Below, piece after piece: positions 1-4,873 of a stretch of 8,464 bases of DNA. Both the position numbers and the translations under genes were made by a program. The stretch lies in assembly GCF_905209685.1 (NCBI RefSeq), contig NZ_CAJLUB010000080.1:1-8464 (forward strand), written 5' to 3'. Position 1 is the first letter of the stretch. Every line of letters starts with the position of its first letter. The notes under the pieces were generated by a model. It saw only the letters and a program-made list of their open reading frames with translations. It ran no database searches and had not been told where the DNA came from. Source of the DNA: an uncultured Veillonella sp. (lineage in GTDB: Bacteria > Bacillota > Negativicutes > Veillonellales > Veillonellaceae).

Positions 1-104
1 ACTTGTGGTTCGACCTCGACAAACAATACGAGGCTCAACCTGGTGAAAGCTATGACCAAACAAAAGCTTTAATCAAAGCTGTATTGGACAAAGCGCTCGC
101 GTAA
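1..104 (+). CDS. C-terminal end of an unrecognised protein (5' end outside window)
   Basis: An open frame enters from the left edge (first full codon at position 3) and runs 33 sense codons to a TAA at 102-104. The visible tail begins LWFDLDKQYEAQPG and ends in an amphipathic stretch, ALIKAVLDKALA, which looks like a C-terminal helix of a soluble protein. No motif in this short piece identifies the family, so I give no function. It is followed about 37 bases later by a strong hairpin terminator and converges on the YgbA-family gene on the other strand, so this is the end of its transcription unit. Confidence 0.7.
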   Translation, partial: LWFDLDKQYEAQPGESYDQTKALIKAVLDKALA

Positions 105-140
105 GATTATTACACAAAAATGTGATAACACAATTAAGAA

Positions 141-170
141 AGAGGCTAGCAATGCTAGCCTCTTTTTTTA
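141..170. terminator. Bidirectional intrinsic terminator between convergent genes
   Basis: A perfect 10-bp stem (AGAGGCTAGC at 141-150 with its complement at 154-163) has a 3-base loop and is followed by a run of seven T's on the + strand. On the minus strand the stem is followed by TTTCTTAATT, a weaker U-tract. It serves the + strand gene ending at 104. It probably also serves the YgbA-family gene, whose last codons and TAG stop (155-157) lie inside the stem. Confidence 0.85.
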
Positions 171-484
171 TCTTTCCATTCTAGATACATATGTCTAATG
201 ACTTGGATTGGTGATACCAATAACATCCTAGGGCCTCCATAGCGCATGATTTCCCGAATTTTTTCACGATATGTAGGCGCATAGCAATGAGTTTTACAAA
301 CACTACAGAAAGTTTTCGTTTCCATATGAGGGCATGCATCAATGCGATGCTCTGCATATTCCCAAACTTGTTCACAATCTTTGCAAAGTTGCCCCTTGGG
401 CATATGGTGCTTATTATGACAATAGATGCCAATAATTTGGTACATAGTTTTTAATTCTAACTTACGTTTTTCATCAACTGTCAT
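155..484 (-). CDS. YgbA-type nitrous oxide-stimulated promoter family protein
   Basis: This 109-residue protein matches the YgbA/'nitrous oxide-stimulated promoter' family (Pfam PF11756, from memory) along its whole length. Landmarks are an IxxIYCHxxH segment (18-27), LCKDCEQVWEYAEHRIDACP (33-52), KTFCSVCKTHCY (57-68) and the near-universal REKIREIMRYGGPRML (73-88). It has seven cysteines (22, 34, 37, 51, 60, 63, 67), several in CxxC or CxxxC pairs, suggesting metal or Fe-S binding; that is inference. In enteric bacteria ygbA belongs to the NO-responsive NsrR regulon, but its biochemical role is poorly defined. The ATG at 484 is preceded by GGAG at a 6-base spacing. This GGAG overlaps the stop codon of the upstream methyltransferase gene (9-base gap), so the two genes are co-transcribed and probably translationally coupled. 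The last codons lie inside the downstream terminator stem. Confidence 0.9.
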   Translation of the reverse strand: MTVDEKRKLELKTMYQIIGIYCHNKHHMPKGQLCKDCEQVWEYAEHRIDACPHMETKTFCSVCKTHCYAPTYREKIREIMRYGGPRMLLVSPIQVIRHMYLEWKDKKRG

Positions 485-493
485 AGTACTCTC

Positions 494-1309
494 CTATTTT
501 ACAGACCAGGACACCCAGGCCACTTTATCAACCGTCTTATTATGAATCTCTCCATTAATAGCTAAAGGTTCAATGAGATTTCTGATTTCCTCTTTCATAT
601 CTTCCATATCGCCCCATGTATTGTTGTGTAGTCGCATCGTAAAGTAATTCACTGCTTTATCAAGTCTCATAACCTCTGTTTCAGGAACCGTCTTATACGT
701 TACTTTTACATTATGCCCTATTTCATGAATAGCAGCTAAACACTCTTTCATCTTGCCATCCCATGGGAAGGAATCACGACCAAAGAAATGTTCAGACAGC
801 ATATCTACCGTCTCATCGCTGCGTTCACTGAAAGCAATCCACAAGCATTTATCCTTACTTGCTTCATGCATAGCTCGAATATTTTCAACATCAAACATGA
901 TAGGACAGAAGATACTATATGCCAAATCAAAGGCTTTATCCCATTTTAGTTCACGGCGAGTTTCATCGGACCAAGGGGCAATATATAAATCAAGATTTAA
1001 ACCTTCTGCCTCAGCTAATTGTTTAGCCCCACGGATCATACCATCAGACAAGTCTATGCCTGTTGCCTTATACCCTTCACGAGCCAAACCTAGTGCATAG
1101 TCACAAACACCACAGCCTACATCTAGCGTACGACCGCCGTTTTGAGGTAACAGATTTTCATCCTTCAAAAATGATAAAAACTCTGTAACCTGCGCCTTAC
1201 GATCATCTCGATTGTGCATTTCTACAAAGTAATTGGATCGGTTATTCCACGCATCTTGCTCATCACGCCACGCTTCATTGACAGTGAGCTCTTGTATTGT
1301 ATTTGTCAT
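494..1309 (-). CDS. Class I SAM-dependent methyltransferase
   Basis: This is a 271-residue Rossmann-fold methyltransferase. The SAM-binding motif I is TLDVGCGVCDYALGLA (61-76), followed by the acidic residue that contacts the SAM ribose in TGIDLSDGMI (83-92; Asp86). Later core strands are visible at FDLAYSIFCPIMFD (127-140) and CLWIAFSER (155-163). The C-terminal third (about 175-271) is a substrate-side extension I cannot assign, so the substrate is unknown; small molecule, metalloid and protein are all possible. The N-terminal 50 residues are charged and helical (EAWRDEQDAWNNRSNYF). The ATG at 1309 has a strong GAGGAG at 1315-1320. It is the first gene of a two-gene unit with the YgbA-family gene. 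A candidate promoter at 1361-1390 and two dyads in the leader suggest regulated expression. Confidence 0.88.
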   Translation of the reverse strand: MTNTIQELTVNEAWRDEQDAWNNRSNYFVEMHNRDDRKAQVTEFLSFLKDENLLPQNGGRTLDVGCGVCDYALGLAREGYKATGIDLSDGMIRGAKQLAEAEGLNLDLYIAPWSDETRRELKWDKAFDLAYSIFCPIMFDVENIRAMHEASKDKCLWIAFSERSDETVDMLSEHFFGRDSFPWDGKMKECLAAIHEIGHNVKVTYKTVPETEVMRLDKAVNYFTMRLHNNTWGDMEDMKEEIRNLIEPLAINGEIHNKTVDKVAWVSWSVK

Positions 1310-1320
1310 TCTATCTCCTC

Positions 1321-1353
1321 TGTATCACTACAGCAAAATTATGTATTGATACA
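1321..1353 (-). promoter_or_regulatory. Paired dyads in the leader of the methyltransferase-ygbA unit (candidate operator or RNA hairpin)
   Basis: Two copies of TGTA-N4-TACA lie at 1321-1332 (TGTATCACTACA) and 1342-1353 (TGTATTGATACA), 21 bp apart start to start, which is two helical turns. They fill the space between the likely transcription start and the GAGGAG ribosome binding site. The outer halves, TGTATCA (1321-1327) and TGATACA (1347-1353), are also perfect complements, so the leader RNA could form a 7-bp stem with a 19-base loop abutting the ribosome binding site. I cannot name the regulator; it does not match the NsrR or FNR consensus. Confidence 0.45.
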
Positions 1354-1360
1354 ATTTAGT

Positions 1361-1390
1361 ACTATATTAATCTTAATTAGATAATGTATA
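1361..1390 (-). promoter_or_regulatory. Candidate sigma70-type promoter for the methyltransferase-ygbA unit
   Basis: On the minus strand TATACA (1385-1390; 4 of 6 to TTGACA) is followed after 18 bases by TATAGT (1361-1366; 5 of 6 to TATAAT). Transcription would start near 1354, immediately upstream of the proximal dyad. The assignment is by eye and other AT-rich hexamers nearby could also serve. Confidence 0.4.
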
Positions 1391-1589
1391 TGTTATTCAT
1401 CACGTCCTATATGCCTAGTGTTCCACCTAGGATGTTCAGATTTTCTTAAGGACATTCTTATTGTACATTATTCTCAAAATAAAATGTGTTACCCAAATCA
1501 CATTCACTTATTATTTCCATACTATTAAATATAATATTCTATGTTGAATCCCTATCTACAACACAGCGCCTATATAGCTCCGAATAGAA
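1391..1589. other. AT-rich intergenic stretch without recognisable genes
   Basis: This is the bulk of the 314-base gap between the methyltransferase gene and the 85-codon ORF. I see no credible ORF with a ribosome binding site, no tRNA and no known riboswitch. Two minor inverted repeats are present: CCTAG/CTAGG with an 8-base loop around 1412-1429, and AATGTG-N10-CACATT at 1483-1504. Neither is strong enough to call a site. Confidence 0.5.
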
Positions 1590-1617
1590 AAACCTCCACT
1601 CATTCGAGTGGAGGTTT
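1590..1617 (-). terminator. Intrinsic terminator of the 1624-2755 unit
   Basis: A perfect 12-bp stem (1590-1601 with 1606-1617, core CCTCCACTC/GAGTGGAGG) carries a 4-base loop. On the minus strand it runs into five U's before a C. It starts 7 bases after the stop of the 85-codon ORF, which supports transcription of that ORF. The + strand side lacks a good T-run. Confidence 0.85.
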
Positions 1618-1623
1618 CCTATA

Positions 1624-1881
1624 TCATGTTACATATTGAGTTCCTATACGTGCAGCTATAGCATTCATATACAAAAATTTATCTTCTTTTTTCTCTACAG
1701 AACTAGATACATCATTTGTTTTAGGTGCATCAGCTGTAGGCACATCAGCTTTAGGTACCTCTGTATCAGTTTTCTCTTCAGTCTTTACACTCTCATCATT
1801 AGAAGCAACTTCACGCTCTTGTTTAAGGCGTTCTTCTCTCTTAGCTTGTGCTTCTTGTTCGCATTTTTCAAAGATAACCAA
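1624..1881 (-). CDS. Hypothetical small charged protein, probably frameshifted at its N-terminus
   Basis: The longest frame gives 85 residues from a TTG start at 1881, with no ribosome binding site. The protein has a charged helical segment (about 5-25, EKCEQEAQAKREERLKQERE), a low-complexity acidic Thr/Pro/Ala-rich middle (34-66, with PKADVPTADAPKT), and a short hydrophobic end (FLYMNAIAARIG). I do not recognise the family. In another frame, 17 bases upstream, ATG at 1898 opens MNETSYWLSLK, and one extra A in the A5 run (T's at 1864-1868 on the + strand) would join it to KCEQEAQAKREE. A single-base deletion is therefore likely, making this a pseudogene or a slippage-dependent gene. It lies 34 bases after the stop of the membrane-protein gene (17 bases from the alternative ATG), ends 7 bases before a terminator, and is presumably co-transcribed. 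Confidence 0.45.
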   Translation of the reverse strand: MVIFEKCEQEAQAKREERLKQEREVASNDESVKTEEKTDTEVPKADVPTADAPKTNDVSSSVEKKEDKFLYMNAIAARIGTQYVT

Positions 1882-1915
1882 TATGAAGTTTCATTCATGA
1901 AATGATATAGATCTA

Positions 1916-2755
1916 TTAGTCACCAATCATAACTCGATATACTGGCATTCTATCTACTGTTCCTACATATTCTAATCCTTCAAAACAATCTTGTCCCTCT
2001 TCTATTTTATTGGCAATTTGGTTATGAATTTTTCTTAATAGCTCTACATTAGTAAAATATCGTCTATTCTCTGCGCTTAACTCGACTTTAATATCGGTTT
2101 GAAATACACCATCAATGCGATTCTCTTCATCCAAATCAGTTACGTCAACAATATGCTCATTACTTCGTAGTTGTTCAGAACCTGTAATGAATGCTTCATA
2201 AACGATACATACCTTACGATTATTAATAGCAATGCCATTAGGATTCCAGTTATCTTTATTATCCGGTATATAATCAATAATATCTTTGGTGAAAGCATCA
2301 TCACTACCATATTCTTGATTAGAAAAAGCCCAATATACCGATGTCAGTACATCATCTGTACTAGAAGCATCTGCTAATTTCTTCTCTACTAATTTTCTTG
2401 TTTCCCTTTTAAGTAAAGGTTTTTTGATAATGTAAAACATCCCCATTGTAGGTATCAGCATAACTGCTAATACGGATATCATATAGGCCAAACTGGTCAT
2501 GGTACCACCTGATCGCCCTGCTTGAGAATGAGCGGTGCTCACTGTATTCGCTGTATTCGTCATATGATCCAGAAGCCATGGATATTCAAACATACCAGCT
2601 ATAATTACAATCAGTAGTAAAGTAGCCATCGTAACACAGATAACGAATAATTGCTTAGCTACCTTGTTACAAACTATTTCCTTCTCAGCAAAGGATAATA
2701 CATCCATCTCAGATATGCCTTTACTCCATTTAGTAGTTCGTGCATGTATGTCCAT
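1916..2755 (-). CDS. Uncharacterised membrane protein with two transmembrane helices
   Basis: This is a 279-residue protein of no family I recognise. A 33-residue charged N-terminus precedes two hydrophobic helices, roughly 34-56 (LFVICVTMATLLLIVIIAGM core) and 87-110 (SLAYMISVLAVMLIPTMGMF core). They are separated by a 30-residue polar Ser/Thr-rich loop, which is probably outside the membrane. A positively charged stretch (KKPLLKRETRKLVEKK, 111-126) follows helix 2, predicting a cytoplasmic C-terminal domain of about 150 residues. That domain is acidic, mixed alpha/beta in appearance, and ends YVGTVDRMPVYRVMIGD. There is no signal peptide and no catalytic motif I can name. The ATG at 2755 has a good GGGAG at 2762-2766. 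It is first in a unit with the small charged ORF and diverges from the 2863-3279 membrane protein. Confidence 0.8.
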   Translation of the reverse strand: MDIHARTTKWSKGISEMDVLSFAEKEIVCNKVAKQLFVICVTMATLLLIVIIAGMFEYPWLLDHMTNTANTVSTAHSQAGRSGGTMTSLAYMISVLAVMLIPTMGMFYIIKKPLLKRETRKLVEKKLADASSTDDVLTSVYWAFSNQEYGSDDAFTKDIIDYIPDNKDNWNPNGIAINNRKVCIVYEAFITGSEQLRSNEHIVDVTDLDEENRIDGVFQTDIKVELSAENRRYFTNVELLRKIHNQIANKIEEGQDCFEGLEYVGTVDRMPVYRVMIGD

Positions 2756-2811
2756 GTTTCTCTCCCATCGCTAAATACAAACAACTCTTCAAAGTTAACT
2801 ATACACCGTAT

Positions 2812-2839
2812 TTCATACATTACTTATATTTATTATAAT
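2812..2839 (+). promoter_or_regulatory. Sigma70-type promoter for the 2863-3279 gene
   Basis: A perfect TATAAT lies at 2834-2839, with TTCATA (4 of 6) at 2812-2817 and a 16-base spacer. The start point would be near 2846, giving a very short leader in which the AAAGGAGG ribosome binding site (2845-2852) begins almost at the transcript end. The -10 is convincing and the -35 is weak. Confidence 0.5.
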
Positions 2840-2862
2840 AGAGAAAAGGAGGCCTTGAAAGT

Positions 2863-3279
2863 ATGGGAAGCTATATGATAATACTAATGTTTATATTGAT
2901 AGCTATTGCTGTAGTTTTTGCTACTTATAACCTATCTATAATTAAATCCATGTCTCCAGAAGACCGTTATAAACTTCTTTATTTTACAGATGATCAAGTC
3001 TCTATAGGCCTTGGATTAATGAAAAGAACCTATAAATTAAAAGATATTCGAGAAGTACGCTTCTCTAAGGGCAAAAAATTCCGCAGCATGGGAAGCTGGG
3101 CTGGCAGAATGAAGATTTGCAAACTAAATGGTACGACAAGTCGTTGGATAGAATTTGATGGTACGGTCTATTATAAAAAGATGGTATATATAACTAATGA
3201 AGAAACCATTGATAAATCAATAGATATACTCATGAATGAATTTAAATCTAGGGGAATTCAGTGTAATAAATATAGATAG
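2863..3279 (+). CDS. Uncharacterised small membrane-anchored protein, possibly PH-like
   Basis: This 138-residue protein has one N-terminal hydrophobic helix (about 4-24, MIILMFILIAIAVVFATY), which is uncleaved in appearance and probably an anchor. The rest is soluble and cytoplasmic, with a pattern of short beta strands: LLYFTDDQVSIG (38-49), TYKLKDIREVRFSKG (56-70), GRMKICKLNG, SRWIEFDG and KKMVYITN. It ends in an amphipathic helix (EETIDKSIDILMNEFKSRG). That order resembles bacterial PH-like domains of membrane-anchored proteins, but this is inference from pattern only. The start has a strong AAAGGAGG (2845-2852) at a 10-base spacing. It diverges from the two-helix membrane protein and ends at a hairpin terminator. 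Function unknown. Confidence 0.75.
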   Translation: MGSYMIILMFILIAIAVVFATYNLSIIKSMSPEDRYKLLYFTDDQVSIGLGLMKRTYKLKDIREVRFSKGKKFRSMGSWAGRMKICKLNGTTSRWIEFDGTVYYKKMVYITNEETIDKSIDILMNEFKSRGIQCNKYR

Positions 3280-3289
3280 TAAACAAAAA

Positions 3290-3316
3290 AGCTTCTCGAA
3301 ATTCGAGAAGCCTTTT
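3290..3316. terminator. Bidirectional terminator shared by the 2863-3279 gene and tRNA-Arg
   Basis: The stem GCTTCTCG (3291-3298) pairs with CGAGAAGC (3304-3311) around a 5-base AAATT loop. On the minus strand it is followed by six U's, a good terminator for the tRNA transcript. On the + strand it is followed by C then TTTT, serving the membrane-protein gene that stops at 3279. Confidence 0.85.
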
Positions 3317-3319
3317 AAT

Positions 3320-3394
3320 TGGTGCGCCTAGCAGGATTCGAACCTGCGCACCCGGTTCCGGAGACCGGCGCTCTATCCCCTGAGCTATAGGCGC
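3320..3394 (-). tRNA. tRNA-Arg (anticodon CCG)
   Basis: On the minus strand the acceptor GCGCCTA (3388-3394) pairs with TAGGCGC (3324-3330), followed by discriminator A and an encoded CCA (3320-3322). The D arm is GCTC-AGGGGATA-GAGC. The anticodon stem CCGGT/ACCGG holds the 7-base loop CTCCGGA, with T33 before anticodon CCG. The T arm is GCAGG-TTCGAAT-CCTGC. All stems pair fully. It reads the Arg codon CGG, which should be uncommon in such an AT-rich genome. It is a single-gene unit with its own extended -10 promoter and terminator. Confidence 0.96.
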
Positions 3395-3408
3395 ATGAAT
3401 ACCTAAAA

Positions 3409-3417
3409 ATTATACCA
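3409..3417 (-). promoter_or_regulatory. Extended -10 promoter of tRNA-Arg
   Basis: The minus strand reads TGGTATAAT, a perfect -10 hexamer (3409-3414) with the TGn extension (3415-3417). It lies 14 bases upstream of the mature tRNA 5' end, so transcription would begin around 3402. No good -35 is present at 16-18 bases. An inverted repeat, ACCATA-N6-TATGGT (3414-3431), lies just upstream and overlaps the -10 by one base. Confidence 0.55.
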
Positions 3418-3476
3418 TATTACGCTATGGTTCGATAGTATAAAGTATATATGGGTACTAGGTTTATACATAAAAG

Positions 3477-3514
3477 CCCCTAATATTAAGTTGTATAGCA
3501 ACTAATATTAGGGG
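3477..3514 (-). terminator. Intrinsic terminator of the flavoprotein-phosphatase operon
   Basis: A long hairpin: 12 bp (CCCCTAATATTA at 3477-3488 with 3503-3514), one bulged A at 3489, then 4 more pairs (GTTG 3490-3493 with CAAC 3499-3502) and a 5-base loop. On the minus strand it continues as C then four U's. It lies 9 bases after the phosphatase stop codon. Confidence 0.8.
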
Positions 3515-3523
3515 TTATTTTTA

Positions 3524-3982
3524 TTACAGATTCTCTTTAATTAACTCTAATAGAGCATCACAACTACGACTTACATCGTCATAGGTTTCGTCAAAGTTTC
3601 CTGTATACCAAGGGTCCTTTACATCACGGCTTTCACCAACAAAAGACATAGCCTTGTACACCTTAGAATCTACATCATCACCAATGATACGTTTTAAATT
3701 TCGTGCATTATTTTCGTCCATGATAATGAGATAGTCGAAATTATGATAGTCATCAAAGGTTACTTGACGAGCCTTACGACGCGTATAAGGAATCCCCATT
3801 TCATCTAATTTTTGTTTAGTCCCATAGTGAGTATCGTTTCCTATCTCCTCACGAGATGTAGCTGCAGATTCAACATAAATAGAATCGCTGAGTCCAGCTT
3901 TTGCAACGATATGCTTCATATAAAATTCTGCCATCGTTGAACGACAAATATTACCATGGCAAATGAATAAAACCTTAACCAT
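3524..3982 (-). CDS. Low-molecular-weight protein-tyrosine phosphatase
   Basis: This cytoplasmic LMW-PTP (PF01451 family) is about 152 residues, the usual length. The N-terminal phosphate loop CHGNICRS carries the catalytic Cys8 and Arg14, matching the CX5R(S/T) signature. The general-acid loop is DPWYTGNF, with catalytic Asp123 followed by aromatic residues, as in true tyrosine phosphatases rather than arsenate reductases. FDYLIIMDENN (82-92) is the conserved central strand. Two adjacent ATGs occur (3985 and 3982). The GAGGAG at 3988-3993 sits 2 bases from the first and 5 from the second, so I chose the second; the difference is one residue. It is the last gene of an operon with the flavoprotein (36-base gap) and is closed by a terminator. 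Relatives often dephosphorylate tyrosine kinases of capsule or exopolysaccharide systems, but no such kinase lies in this window. Confidence 0.93.
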   Translation of the reverse strand: MVKVLFICHGNICRSTMAEFYMKHIVAKAGLSDSIYVESAATSREEIGNDTHYGTKQKLDEMGIPYTRRKARQVTFDDYHNFDYLIIMDENNARNLKRIIGDDVDSKVYKAMSFVGESRDVKDPWYTGNFDETYDDVSRSCDALLELIKENL

Positions 3983-4018
3983 CATAACTCCTCTAGTAAC
4001 TCAACAATCAATGAGTTA

Positions 4019-4660
4019 TTAACGTACAAAGTTCGTAGACACTTTTTTCTCTTTATCGGTATCTGGATATGGCACCCCTTGCTCCTTAGCTACAGCAAAG
4101 CTACGCATCATCCAAACCATATTTCTCGCCAAGTTGCGCATGGTTTGCATACCTTCTTCATCTTGCTTAGCATCGTCGGCTACTAGACCATGGCTAATAT
4201 TCCAATATGTAGAGCCTGCAATTGGCATTTGAGAAATACCAAAGTATTTATTGAGTACATCAAAGGATGCAGTTGTACCGCCGCGACGAGCTACGGCGAT
4301 AGATGCACCTGGTTTAAAGGCAAATGGATTTGGCTTTACACTTTCTGCACTAAAGAATACGCGATCTAAAAAGGATAAAATACGTCCACTCGGATGTGCA
4401 TAATATACAGGTGTTGCAAAGATAAAGCCATCTGCATCCTTCGCTTTTTCTACAAAGGCATTTACATCATCATCTTTGAATACACATTCTCCATGTTCAA
4501 AACAATAACCGCATTGAATACAATCACGAATAGGTTTATTGCCCAGCTGAATGACCTCTGTATCTACATTGGCATCACTGAATACCTTTTGTACCTCTTG
4601 TATAGCTTGCATTGTTGTACCGTTTATATGGCTACTACCATTTACGATTAGAACTTTCAT
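4019..4660 (-). CDS. Flavodoxin-family NAD(P)H-dependent FMN oxidoreductase, Fe-S flavoprotein-like
   Basis: This 213-residue protein has a flavodoxin-like fold. The FMN phosphate loop GSSHINGTT (8-16) follows strand KVLIVN. The flavin-ring loop is ATPVYYAHPSGRILSFLDR (82-100), typical of the NADPH-dependent FMN reductase/WrbA-like group. Between them lies a compact cysteine cluster, C47-X2-C50-X2-C53-X5-C59, matching the CX2CX2CX4-7C motif that binds [4Fe-4S] in iron-sulfur flavoproteins. Whether this protein carries a cluster is inference, because many relatives with similar cysteines are only called flavodoxin family. A conserved VARRGGTTASFD segment follows at about 123-134. It probably transfers electrons from ferredoxin or NAD(P)H to a small acceptor. 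The ATG at 4660 has AGGAGG (4668-4673) at a 7-base spacing. It is first in an operon with the tyrosine phosphatase. Confidence 0.88.
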   Translation of the reverse strand: MKVLIVNGSSHINGTTMQAIQEVQKVFSDANVDTEVIQLGNKPIRDCIQCGYCFEHGECVFKDDDVNAFVEKAKDADGFIFATPVYYAHPSGRILSFLDRVFFSAESVKPNPFAFKPGASIAVARRGGTTASFDVLNKYFGISQMPIAGSTYWNISHGLVADDAKQDEEGMQTMRNLARNMVWMMRSFAVAKEQGVPYPDTDKEKKVSTNFVR

Positions 4661-4712
4661 ATTATATCCTCCTAACTCTTACTTAAGAAGTTACATATTA
4701 ACTAGCCTTTAT

Positions 4713-4741
4713 ATACTATCATAGAAATACAAAATTGTTAA
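4713..4741 (-). promoter_or_regulatory. Candidate promoter of the flavoprotein-phosphatase operon
   Basis: The minus strand has TTAACA (4736-4741; 5 of 6 to TTGACA), a 17-base spacer and TAGTAT (4713-4718; 4 of 6 to TATAAT). The start would be near 4706, giving a leader of about 45 bases. I see no operator-like dyad here. The stretch 4742-4820 between this promoter and the next terminator holds nothing I recognise. Confidence 0.45.
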
Positions 4742-4820
4742 AGTCTGCCCATCACAGCAAGCCAGTTAATATTGTCTATTTGCCGATAAAGAGTAATTCA
4801 CATAGACACTTTTATATAAA

Positions 4821-4862
4821 AAAACTCTGTAGCACCTTACCCACAAGCAACTACAGAGTTTT
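4821..4862 (-). terminator. Intrinsic terminator of the autotransporter gene
   Basis: A 12-bp stem (AAAACTCTGTAG at 4821-4832 with CTACAGAGTTTT at 4851-4862) has an 18-base loop, larger than usual. On the minus strand the stem ends in a run of seven U's. It begins 11 bases after the autotransporter stop codon. Confidence 0.8.
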
Positions 4863-4873
4863 TATCTATTTAA

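Noticed and set aside
753..1100. 115-codon + strand ORF inside the methyltransferase gene
   Set aside because: It is antisense to a well-supported gene, has no ribosome binding site, and encodes a composition typical of a shadow frame.
1483..1504. CRP-like inverted repeat AATGTG-N10-CACATT
   Set aside because: The spacing is two bases longer than a CRP site, and it lies over 100 bp from the nearest candidate promoter start in very AT-rich DNA.
1636..1905. 89-codon + strand ORF rich in Phe, Cys, Ile and Ser
   Set aside because: It is the antisense of the charged small ORF; the apparent hydrophobic protein is the complement of Lys/Glu codons. It has no ribosome binding site.
3414..3431. Inverted repeat ACCATA-N6-TATGGT next to the tRNA promoter
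   Set aside because: The arms are short and overlap the -10 region by only one base; without conservation data it cannot be separated from chance.
4394..4651. 85-codon + strand ORF inside the flavoprotein gene
   Set aside because: It is antisense to a clear FMN-binding protein and has no supporting start signal.
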